DNA from: Xanthobacteraceae bacterium
Lineage (GTDB): Bacteria; Pseudomonadota; Alphaproteobacteria; Rhizobiales; Xanthobacteraceae
Length of the DNA: 10,404 nt
Assembly (NCBI GenBank): GCA_030043175.1
Contig: JASHYD010000690.1
Span: 1-10,404 of the forward strand
Reading direction: 5' to 3'
The position numbers were made by a program, and so were the translations under genes. Below are positions 1 through 6,406 of the stretch, piece after piece. A model generated the notes under the pieces. That model saw only the letters and a program-made list of their open reading frames with translations. It did not search any database and was not told where the DNA came from. Positions within the stretch are counted from its first letter, which is position 1. Each line of letters opens with the position of its first letter.

Positions 1-257
1 CGCGCCTTTAGCCCTCCGTGCGGCCACAGCCGCTCGCTCGCGCTGATCCTGCCTCTCAGACATGCGGCGTGGGCCGGCGGGACCCCCGCCCATCCCCCTT
101 GCGACCCCTCCCGGGCATGCGAAGGACGGCAGGGAGCGGGGGATTCGTTGACTCGCGGCGTTCACGTGCTAATCAGTCCCGGCCCCGGACGGCGGAGTTT
201 GCGCCGGGATCCTGGGCATCGACTCCTCGCATATCTTAAGCATTCTGAGCCAAGTCC
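1..257. other. GC-rich structured region upstream of tkt, no convincing gene
   Basis: No reading frame here looks like a real protein. Several complementary segments are nested around one axis: CCTGCC (48-53) with GGCAGG (128-133), CATGC (61-65) with GCATG (115-119), and GGCGGG (76-81) with CCCGCC (85-90). A transcript of either strand could therefore fold into a long interrupted hairpin over roughly 45-135. This may be the 5' leader of tkt or part of an unannotated RNA; I do not recognise a known RNA family. A TTGACT hexamer at 148-153 could be a -35 element. Confidence 0.4.
148..176 (+). promoter_or_regulatory. possible tkt promoter (weak)
   Basis: TTGACT at 148-153 matches five of six bases of the sigma-70 -35 consensus. 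Seventeen bases later lies AATCAG, a poor -10 match. Alphaproteobacterial housekeeping promoters often conserve TTGAC more strongly than the -10, so this is a candidate only, placed about 80 nt before the proposed tkt start. Confidence 0.2.
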
Positions 258-2333
258 ATGGGAGCAGCGGACCCATTCGCCACCGCATCGAAGCCTTATT
301 CCGAAGCGCCGGGGCCCGTGAGCCGCGCCGCCCATGACCGCATGGCAAACGCCATTCGGGCGCTGGCTATGGACGCGGTCGAACAGGCAAAGAGCGGCCA
401 TCCTGGCCTGCCGATGGGGGCGGCAGACATCGCCACGGTCTTGTTCACGCGGTTTTTGAAATTCGATCCGGCAGAGCCGCATTGGGCCGATCGTGACCGC
501 TTCGTGCTCTCGGCCGGCCATGGCTCGATGTTGCTCTACGCGCTTCTTCACCTTCTCGGCTACGAGGCAATCTCGATCGAGGAGATCAAGCGTTTCCGCC
601 AGCTTGGCGCGGTCACCGCCGGGCACCCGGAGCACGATCATCCGCCTGGCGTGGAGACCACCACCGGGCCGCTCGGCCAAGGGCTTGGCAATGCGGTCGG
701 CATGGCGCTCGCCGAGCGGCATCTCGCGGCAGAATTCGGCTCCGACGTGGTCGATCATCGCACCTTCGTGCTGGCATCCGACGGCGACCTCATGGAAGGC
801 ATCAGCCACGAAGCGATCGCGCTCGCCGGTCACCAGCGGCTTGCAAAGCTCATCGTGCTGTACGACGACAACGGCATCTCGATCGACGGCCCGCTGTCGC
901 TCGCTGACTCGGTCGATCAAGTCAGGCGTTTCGAGGCCTGCGGCTGGAGTGCGACCCGGATCGACGGGCAGGATCCGCAAGCGATCGCGGCCGCAATCGC
1001 ATGGGCGATAACGACCGACCGGCCGGCCCTTGTCGCCTGCCGCACCACCATCGGATTCGGCGCGCCCACCAAAGCGGGCACCAAGGACAGTCACGGCTCA
1101 CCGCTCGGCACCGAGGAAATCAAAGGTGCGCGCGAGCGACTCGGGTGGACCTCGCCGCCATTCGTGGTGCCGGCCGACGTTGGCGATGGCTGGCGGGCGG
1201 CCGGGCAACGCGGGCGGCCCGCGCGGCTTGCGTGGGAGAAACGGGTCTTAGGCCTCGCGGCTGACCGGCGTGCCGAGTTCAAGCGCAGGCTCGCTGGTGA
1301 CTTGCCCGAGGAGGCGCTGGGCGCCGCGGTGCGCGCGCTCAAGGAAAAACTCGCCGCGGCTCCCAAAGAGATCGCCACCAGGGCGGCTTCCGAGTTCGCG
1401 CTCGCAGCGCTGACCGCGGCCGTTCCGGAGATGGTCGGCGGGTCTGCCGACCTCACCGGGTCGAACAACACGCAGCCGAAAGGCCTGGCGGCGATGTCGG
1501 CCGGACGACCGGCCGGACGGTTCATCCATTACGGAGTCCGGGAGCACGGGATGGCGGCCGCCATGAGCGGCATGGCCCTGCACCGCGGCGTCATCCCGTT
1601 TTCCGGCACGTTCCTGGTGTTCTCCGATTACTGCCGGCCCGCTATCCGGCTCGCCGCCCTCATGAGGCAGCGCGTCATCTATGTTCTCACCCATGATTCG
1701 ATCGGCCTCGGCGAAGACGGGCCGACGCATCAACCGGTCGAACATCTCGCGGCGCTGCGGGCGATGCCGAATCTCCTGGTATTTCGGCCCTGCGACTCAG
1801 TCGAGACAGCCGAATGCTGGGACCTTGCGCTGCGGGGGCGCACCTCGCCCAGCGCGCTCGTCCTGACGCGGCAGAATCTGCCCCAGCTCCGTGCCGGTTT
1901 CACGGCGGAAAACCGCTGCGCCGCCGGGGCCTATGAGCTGTTGGCGGCAGAGAGCGCCGCGCGAGTGTCGTTTTTTGCCACAGGCTCGGAGGTGGCGATT
2001 GCGGTTGAGGCGCGGCGGCTGCTGGCGGAGCGCGGCATCGCCGCCCGGGTGGTCTCGGTACCCTGCTTTGAATTACTGGAGCGTGCAGGCGCCGACACAA
2101 GGGCAACAGTGCTCGGAACCGCGCCCGTACGCGTCGGAATCGAGGCGGCGGTTCGACAGGGGTGGGACGCCATCATCGGTTCCGACGGGGTGTTTATTGG
2201 CATGACGGGCTTCGGGGCGAGCGCGCCCGCCAAAGATCTTTACCACCACTTTGGCATCACGGCGAAACGGGCTGCCGAAGCGGCCCTGGCAGCTTTAACC
2301 AAGATCAACGCTGGAGATCCAAATCAGCGCTAG
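258..2333 (+). CDS. tkt: transketolase
   Basis: Thiamine-diphosphate enzyme that moves two-carbon ketol units between sugar phosphates in the cytoplasmic pentose phosphate pathway (and Calvin cycle where present). Of 691 residues, the N-terminal TPP domain has SGHPG (His48), [16 protein letters not shown], a TPP/Mg site with Asp175-Gly176 and Asn205 (SDGD rather than GDG at its first residue), and DSHG with His279. The pyrimidine domain has YGVREHG with catalytic-type Glu429, then FLVFSDY, a [15 protein letters not shown] block and a C-terminal domain ending near 691. The start is uncertain: neither ATG 258 nor the in-frame GTG at 318 has a clear ribosome binding site. GTG 318 would give 671 residues, closer to the usual length and to where family alignment begins ([15 protein letters not shown]). 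It is first in a co-directional central-carbon cluster, followed by a hairpin. Confidence 0.96.
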   Translation: MGAADPFATASKPYSEAPGPVSRAAHDRMANAIRALAMDAVEQAKSGHPGLPMGAADIATVLFTRFLKFDPAEPHWADRDRFVLSAGHGSMLLYALLHLLGYEAISIEEIKRFRQLGAVTAGHPEHDHPPGVETTTGPLGQGLGNAVGMALAERHLAAEFGSDVVDHRTFVLASDGDLMEGISHEAIALAGHQRLAKLIVLYDDNGISIDGPLSLADSVDQVRRFEACGWSATRIDGQDPQAIAAAIAWAITTDRPALVACRTTIGFGAPTKAGTKDSHGSPLGTEEIKGARERLGWTSPPFVVPADVGDGWRAAGQRGRPARLAWEKRVLGLAADRRAEFKRRLAGDLPEEALGAAVRALKEKLAAAPKEIATRAASEFALAALTAAVPEMVGGSADLTGSNNTQPKGLAAMSAGRPAGRFIHYGVREHGMAAAMSGMALHRGVIPFSGTFLVFSDYCRPAIRLAALMRQRVIYVLTHDSIGLGEDGPTHQPVEHLAALRAMPNLLVFRPCDSVETAECWDLALRGRTSPSALVLTRQNLPQLRAGFTAENRCAAGAYELLAAESAARVSFFATGSEVAIAVEARRLLAERGIAARVVSVPCFELLERAGADTRATVLGTAPVRVGIEAAVRQGWDAIIGSDGVFIGMTGFGASAPAKDLYHHFGITAKRAAEAALAALTKINAGDPNQR

Positions 2334-2410
2334 AAACCGTGCCCGTATGTGATATCAACGGCGCAAAATTGAGCACGGTACTGCTCGGCTCTCCGTCTTT
2401 TATTGACCCT

Positions 2411-2449
2411 CGGACGCGGCCGATGCAGCGGCCGCGTCCGCGCCCTTTT
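2411..2449 (+). terminator. GC-rich hairpin between tkt and gap, terminator- or attenuator-like
   Basis: A perfect 12-bp inverted repeat, 2411-2422 with 2429-2440, encloses the 6-nt loop ATGCAG. CGCCC and then four T residues (2446-2449) follow. The stem is very stable but the T tract is short, so termination may be partial. It sits 78 nt after the tkt stop and could separate tkt from gap-pgk or modulate read-through. Confidence 0.55.
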
Positions 2450-2470
2450 CACGTAGCGGGCCGCGCCTTT

Positions 2471-2499
2471 TTGACCCGTCGCGCAATCATCATTTGGAT
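2471..2499 (+). promoter_or_regulatory. possible gap promoter (weak)
   Basis: TTGACC at 2471-2476 is followed after 17 nt by TTGGAT at 2494-2499, a poor -10. It lies just after the tkt hairpin and about 25 nt before the gap start, where a separate promoter would make sense. The resulting leader would be short. Sequence match alone is weak support. Confidence 0.2.
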
Positions 2500-2512
2500 C
2501 GTTTGAATCCTG

Positions 2513-2518
2513 AAGGAG
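2513..2518 (+). promoter_or_regulatory. ribosome binding site of gap
   Basis: AAGGAG ends 6 nt before the ATG at 2525 and fixes the gap start. Confidence 0.75.
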
Positions 2519-2524
2519 CCGGAA

Positions 2525-3532
2525 ATGTCAGTTCGCGTCGCCATCAATGGATTTGGTCGGATCGGCCGCAATGTGCTGCGCGCCATCGCGGAATCCGGCC
2601 GCACCGACATCGAGGTCGTGGCGATCAACGACCTCGCACCGCCCGAAACCAATGCGCATCTGCTTCGCTTCGACTCCATTCACGGGCGCTTCCCGGGCGA
2701 GGTCAAGGTGAATGGCGACACCATTGACTGCGGCACCGGGCCCATCAAGGTCACGGCCGTGAAGAACCCGGCCGAACTGCCGTGGAAGGCGTTGGCCATC
2801 GACATTGCGCTCGAATGCACTGGCATCTTTACTTCTAAGGAAAAGGCCGCCGCGCACCTTGATGCCGGCGCCAAGCGGGTCCTGATTTCGGCGCCGGCCA
2901 GCAATGCCGACCTCACTGTCGTCTACGGCGTCAATCACGATAAGTTGACGAAAAACGATATGGTCGTCTCGAACGCCTCCTGCACCACGAACTGCTTGGC
3001 CCCGCTCGCCAAGGTGATGAACGACGCGATCGGCATCGAGAGGGGTTTCATGACGACGATCCACTCCTATACCAATGATCAGCCCACGCTCGACGGGGTG
3101 CACAAGGACCTCTATCGCGCCCGTGCCGCAGCGCTTTCCATGATCCCGACCTCAACCGGCGCCGCCAAAGCGGTCGGCCTCGTCCTGCCGGAACTCAACG
3201 GCAAGCTCGATGGGGTCGCCATAAGGGTGCCGACGCCCAACGTATCTGTTGTCGACTTCAAGTTCGTCGCCAAGCGCAACACCAGCAAGGATGAGGTCAA
3301 CGGCGCGGTGAAGCGTGCGGCCGAACAGCGGCTCAAGGGCATTCTCGGCTACACCGAGCAGCCGAACGTCTCGATCGACTTCAACCACGATGCGCGCTCG
3401 TCGATCTTCCATATGGACCAGACCAAGGTCATGGAAGGCACGCTGGTGCGGGTGATGTCCTGGTACGACAACGAATGGGGCTTCTCCAACCGCATGGCCG
3501 ACACCGCCGTCGCCATGGGCAAGCTCATCTGA
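2525..3532 (+). CDS. gap: glyceraldehyde-3-phosphate dehydrogenase, type I
   Basis: Phosphorylating GAPDH, interconverting glyceraldehyde-3-phosphate and 1,3-bisphosphoglycerate with NAD(P) in the cytoplasm. The 335-residue length is normal. The N-terminal Rossmann fold begins [14 protein letters not shown] (residues 7-20). The dinucleotide-selecting region reads [13 protein letters not shown] (33-45); the Asn-Asp there is of the kind usually linked to NAD, although Calvin-type enzymes can be less selective. The catalytic motif SNASCTTNC places the nucleophile at Cys153, and His180 lies in [10 protein letters not shown]. The C-terminal [12 protein letters not shown] block is complete. An AAGGAG site 6 nt upstream supports ATG 2525. 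The pgk start follows its stop by 15 nt, so the two are almost certainly one transcript whose product feeds directly into Pgk. Confidence 0.97.
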   Translation: MSVRVAINGFGRIGRNVLRAIAESGRTDIEVVAINDLAPPETNAHLLRFDSIHGRFPGEVKVNGDTIDCGTGPIKVTAVKNPAELPWKALAIDIALECTGIFTSKEKAAAHLDAGAKRVLISAPASNADLTVVYGVNHDKLTKNDMVVSNASCTTNCLAPLAKVMNDAIGIERGFMTTIHSYTNDQPTLDGVHKDLYRARAAALSMIPTSTGAAKAVGLVLPELNGKLDGVAIRVPTPNVSVVDFKFVAKRNTSKDEVNGAVKRAAEQRLKGILGYTEQPNVSIDFNHDARSSIFHMDQTKVMEGTLVRVMSWYDNEWGFSNRMADTAVAMGKLI

Positions 3533-3547
3533 AACGCCGATTTCGCC

Positions 3548-4741
3548 GTGTCCGCCTTTCGCACACTCGATGAAGCAGAACCGGGAGGCAAGCGCGTGCT
3601 GCTCCGGGTCGATCTCAATGTCCCGATGGAGGACGGCAAGGTCAGCGATCGCACGCGGCTCGAGCGGGTGGCGCCCACCATTGCGGAAATCGCCGACAAA
3701 GGCGGCAGGGTGATCCTGCTGTCGCATTTCGGGCGACCCAAGGGGCGCAACCTCAAGGACTCGCTCAAACCCGTTGCGCAGGCGCTGGCCGGTGTGCTCC
3801 ATCGCCCTGTGGGATTTGCCGATGACTGCATCGGTGGTGCAGCGCAAGCTGCAGTGAACGCGATGAACAGCGGCGACATCGTCTGTCTCGAAAATACCCG
3901 GTTCCACGCCGGCGAGGAAAAAAACGACCCCCAATTCATCGAAGCACTTGCGGCGTTTGGCGATATTTGGGTCAACGATGCCTTCTCGGCCGCGCATCGC
4001 GCGCATGCCTCGACCGAGGGGCTCGGCCACAAGCTTCCCGCCTATGCGGGCCGCAACATGCAGGCGGAACTTGACGCGCTTGCAAGGGCGCTTTTATCGC
4101 CGCAGCGGCCGCTCGCCGCCATTGTGGGCGGCGCCAAGGTGTCGACAAAGCTTGATCTCATCGGAAATCTGCTCGCCAAGGTTGACGTGCTCATCATCGG
4201 CGGCGCCATGGCCAATACCTTTCTGGCGGCCCAGGGTCGGTCGGTCGGAAAATCGCTTTGCGAGCACGATCTCGTCGCGACGGCGCTTGACACTCTTGCG
4301 AAAGCCGAGGCGGGTGGCTGCGAGATCGTGCTGCCGGTCGATGCGGTCGTGACAAAGGAATTTAGGGCCCACGCGCCATCGCACGTGGCGCCGGTCGAGG
4401 CCATCGCGGCGCAGCAGATGATTCTCGACATCGGCCCGCGCACCATCGAACACGTCGTTTCCGTGCTGGCGCGCGCAAAGACGCTGGTCTGGAATGGCCC
4501 GTTCGGGGCATTCGAGATGGAACCGTTTGACAACGGTACCGTTGAGGTGGCCGAAGCAGCCGCGGAACTGACGCAGGCCGGCAATCTGGTGTCGATCGCG
4601 GGTGGCGGCGATACCGTGGCGGCACTAAATGCGGCGGGCGCCGGGAAGCGCTTTACCTACGTATCGACAGCCGGCGGCGCATTCCTGGAATGGATGGAAG
4701 GCAAGGCTCTGCCGGGCGTCGAAGTTCTGCGGGTGCGGTAG
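3548..4741 (+). CDS. pgk: phosphoglycerate kinase
   Basis: Transfers phosphate between 1,3-bisphosphoglycerate and ADP; cytoplasmic and monomeric in the family. It has 397 residues, the usual bacterial length. N-domain substrate motifs are present: [13 protein letters not shown] (20-32), HFGRPKG (60-66) and LENTRF (114-119), followed by [15 protein letters not shown]. The nucleotide domain carries GGAKVSTK (194-201), GGAMANTF (218-225), WNGPFGAFE (315-323) and GGGDT (352-356). The start is GTG at 3548, chosen because [19 protein letters not shown] matches where family members begin; no in-frame ATG lies near. No Shine-Dalgarno sequence is visible, so translation may depend on ribosomes finishing gap 15 nt upstream. 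NGPFG replaces the commoner NGPLG or NGPMG, which is conservative. Confidence 0.97.
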   Translation: MSAFRTLDEAEPGGKRVLLRVDLNVPMEDGKVSDRTRLERVAPTIAEIADKGGRVILLSHFGRPKGRNLKDSLKPVAQALAGVLHRPVGFADDCIGGAAQAAVNAMNSGDIVCLENTRFHAGEEKNDPQFIEALAAFGDIWVNDAFSAAHRAHASTEGLGHKLPAYAGRNMQAELDALARALLSPQRPLAAIVGGAKVSTKLDLIGNLLAKVDVLIIGGAMANTFLAAQGRSVGKSLCEHDLVATALDTLAKAEAGGCEIVLPVDAVVTKEFRAHAPSHVAPVEAIAAQQMILDIGPRTIEHVVSVLARAKTLVWNGPFGAFEMEPFDNGTVEVAEAAAELTQAGNLVSIAGGGDTVAALNAAGAGKRFTYVSTAGGAFLEWMEGKALPGVEVLRVR

Positions 4742-4754
4742 GTACTTTCGATGA

Positions 4755-4777
4755 GATTGACAGGCCCGCCTGTCATC
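4755..4777. repeat. inverted repeat containing a consensus -35, between pgk and fba
   Basis: TGACAGG (4758-4764) and CCTGTCA (4769-4775) form a perfect 7-bp palindrome around CCCG. GAT/ATC pairing extends it with one bulged T. The left arm includes a perfect TTGACA (4757-4762), though the hexamer 17 nt later (ACGCTA) is a poor -10. It could be an operator or promoter for fba, or a hairpin after pgk. No T tract follows, so an intrinsic terminator is unlikely. Confidence 0.4.
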
Positions 4778-4855
4778 CGACGCTAACCCCGGTCGCTGGC
4801 TCTGAGACCGCTTCAAATATCATCGCAAAGGCGTTTGGGCGCACACAGTTAGGAT

Positions 4856-4860
4856 GGAGG
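4856..4860 (+). promoter_or_regulatory. ribosome binding site of the original fba start
   Basis: GGAGG ends 6 nt before ATG 4867. It is the best Shine-Dalgarno in the cluster and shows that the ancestral aldolase start is 4867, although that frame is now interrupted after 17 codons. Confidence 0.75.
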
Positions 4861-4866
4861 AATCCA

Positions 4867-5891
4867 ATGAATCTCGATGAATTGAACAAGATCGCGCACG
4901 CAATGGTGGCGCCCGGAAGGGCATCTTGGCAGCAGACGAATCCACCGGGACGATCAAGCGTCGTTTCGAAGCGATCGGCGTCGACAACACCGAGGACAAC
5001 CGGCGCGATTACCGCGAGCTGTTGTTTCGCTCTACAGAGGCCATGCGCGACTGCATCTCGGGGGTGATTCTCTACGATGAAACCATCTGGCAGAAAGCGC
5101 GGGACGGCACCCCGCTGGTGAAGTTGATCGCACAGACCGGCGCGATCCCCGGCATCAAGGTCGATGAGGGCACCAAGCCGCTGCCCGGCTGCCCCGATGA
5201 GGTCGTCACCATCGGTCTCGACAAGCTCACCGAACGGTTGCCGAAATATCGGGAGCAGGGCGCACGCTTTGCGAAATGGCGCGCCGTGATCGAGATCGGG
5301 CCCAGCATTCCGAGCCACACCGCCATCCACGCCAACGCCCATGCGCTCGCGCGCTATGCGGCGCTATGCCAGGCCGCCGAAATCGTGCCGATCGTAGAGC
5401 CCGAGGTGCTGATGGACGGCGCTAACGATATCGACCGCTGTTACGAGGTGACCGAGTGGGTGCTCAAGGAGACCTTCCAGGAGCTCTACTACAATCGCGT
5501 CGCGCTCGAGGCCATGGTGCTTAAGCCTAACATGGCGATTGCGGGAAAGAAGAGCCCGAAGCGTGCCGGCGTGGAGGAGGTCGCGGAAAAAACCGTGCGG
5601 CTCCTCAAGGCGTGCGCTCCGGCCGCGCTTCCAGGCATCGCGTTCCTGTCGGGCGGACAATCGGACGAGGAGGCGACCGCTCATCTCGATGCCATGAACC
5701 GCATCGGCAACCTGCCGTGGCCGCTCACTTTCTCCTACGGCCGCGCGCTCCAGGCCGCTCCGCAGAAAGCGTGGTCGGGCAGACCCGAGAATGTCGCTGC
5801 CGCGCAGCGCGCCTTCGTCCACCGGGCGCGGATGAACGGCCTTGCGACGCGCGGGCAATGGAAGTCCGAGCTTGAGCGCAAGGCCGCATAA
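4867..5891 (+). CDS. fba: class I fructose-bisphosphate aldolase, frameshifted near codon 17
   Basis: Class I (Schiff-base) aldolase, condensing or cleaving fructose-1,6-bisphosphate and the triose phosphates. ATG 4867, behind a GGAGG site, encodes MNLDELNKIAHAMVAPG; the frame then becomes nonsense and stops at 5065-5067. From about 4917 the -1 frame continues with the conserved KGILAADESTG and runs intact to 5891. One extra A within 4917-4918 restores a 341-residue protein. In restored numbering the expected residues are present: Asp24 in AADES, Lys137 in KWR, Glu178 and Glu180 in VEPE, Schiff-base Lys220 in LKPNM, the LSGGQS loop, and Arg293 in SYGRALQ. The lesion-free remainder suggests a recent mutation or a sequencing error. 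If real, only a TTG start at 4926 (321 residues) is available, preceded by purine-rich GGAAGGG. It follows pgk by 125 nt. Confidence 0.9.
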
Positions 5892-5901
5892 GGGCGGCAC
5901 G

Positions 5902-5934
5902 GTAGCCCGGATCGAGCGAGGCGTAACCGGGAAC
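5902..5934. repeat. REP-like palindromic element
   Basis: GTAGCCCGGAT...AACCGGGAAC is an imperfect palindrome with arms CCCGG (5906-5910) and CCGGG (5927-5931). It resembles the dispersed proteobacterial intergenic repeat whose core reads roughly TAGCCCGGATGAGCG...CATCCGGG. The likeness is from memory. It lies 10 nt after the aldolase stop, a typical position for such elements. Confidence 0.45.
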
Positions 5935-5962
5935 AGCGGCGGCGAGGCTGTTCAGGCCGCCG
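5931..5962. repeat. two mutually exclusive hairpins after fba
   Basis: GAACAG (5931-5936) pairs with CTGTTC (5948-5953), while CGGCGGC (5937-5943) pairs with GCCGCCG (5956-5962). Both pairings are perfect but interleave, so only one forms at a time. There is no strong T tract downstream (only CTCTTTG). The element may act as a 3'-end stabiliser or weak terminator of fba. Confidence 0.45.
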
Positions 5963-6164
5963 GGGGCGCGGCCCTCTTTGATGAGACGCAATTCAATTTG
6001 GTCAAAACCGTATTGCTGTGAAACGCGTTCCGGGCGGCGTCCTCGGCGTGGTTCCTCAACCTCGTGAACACTGCCCTCGAAGCGAGCCAGCGGTAAGCCC
6101 AGCCTTTATGAACGGCTCTTGCGGAGCAGCCAGGCCACTCGTGCGTTGTTAGGCGGACATAGAC
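5963..6164. other. spacer between fba and the ferredoxin gene, no gene recognised
   Basis: An AT-richer pocket lies around 5987-6020 in otherwise GC-rich DNA. Minus-strand frames stay open across much of the stretch, but they have no ribosome binding site, no recognisable family and extend into REP-like sequence. It probably includes the promoter of the ferredoxin/reductase pair; I could not identify convincing -35/-10 boxes. Confidence 0.4.
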
Positions 6165-6170
6165 GAGGAG
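6165..6170 (+). promoter_or_regulatory. ribosome binding site of the ferredoxin gene
   Basis: GAGGAG ends 5 nt before ATG 6176. It favours that start over any upstream TTG in the same frame. Confidence 0.7.
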
Positions 6171-6175
6171 CCGCC

Positions 6176-6406
6176 ATGCTCGCAAAGAAAGCCGGGATCA
6201 AGATCGTCGTCGACCTCAACCGCTGCCAGAGCTATGCGCAGTGCGCGTTCCTCGCCCCGAACGTGTTCGAGATACACGGCGAGGAGGCTCTGATTTATAC
6301 CCCGCTGGCCCCCAACCACGAGTGCGAGCGCGTCCGCCGGGCGGCAGCGGCCTGCCCGGTGCAAGCCATCCTGATCGAGGAAGAGGCGGGACCCAATGTC
6401 CCGTGA
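6176..6406 (+). CDS. small single-cluster ferredoxin, P450-type, CxxYxxC...CP
   Basis: Predicted 76-residue cytoplasmic electron carrier. The cluster motif is Cys17-x2-Tyr20-x2-Cys23, then Cys60-Pro61, within VVDLNRCQSYAQC and AAAACPVQAI. This is the layout of ferredoxins that serve bacterial cytochrome P450s. In them the position of the second Cys of a 4Fe-4S motif is replaced by another residue, here Tyr, so three cysteine ligands remain. Family knowledge suggests a 3Fe-4S or an atypical 4Fe-4S cluster. A further Cys50 lies outside the motif. The acidic stretch EIHGEEA and the acidic C-terminal EEE segment are typical. GAGGAG 5 nt upstream supports ATG 6176. The reductase start lies inside its last codons (11-nt overlap), so they are translationally coupled and probably form a two-part electron transfer chain. 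No P450 is nearby. Confidence 0.88.
   Translation: MLAKKAGIKIVVDLNRCQSYAQCAFLAPNVFEIHGEEALIYTPLAPNHECERVRRAAAACPVQAILIEEEAGPNVP

Noticed and set aside
1..63. Minus-strand ATG at 63 with an open frame to the window edge (MSERQDQRERAAVAARRAKG...)
   Set aside because: Only 21 codons are visible, there is no ribosome binding site and no recognisable family. It might be the start of a divergent gene, but the sequence does not support a call.
162..1094. Long minus-strand frame opposite tkt (and similar ones opposite gap, pgk and the reductase)
   Set aside because: These are antisense shadows of strongly supported genes in GC-rich DNA; their translations show no family motifs.
4758..4775. Intrinsic terminator after pgk
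   Set aside because: The palindrome is short and followed by TCCGACGC rather than T residues; an operator or promoter role is as likely.
4911..4930. Programmed -1 ribosomal frameshift in the aldolase gene
   Set aside because: The shift site GGAAGGG is not a recognised heptameric slippery sequence, no clear downstream stimulatory hairpin was found, and class I aldolases are not known to use frameshifting. A one-base loss is simpler.
5931..5962. H-type pseudoknot from the two interleaved hairpins
   Set aside because: The connecting loops would be 0 and 2 nt, too short to span the stems, so the pairings are alternatives rather than a pseudoknot.
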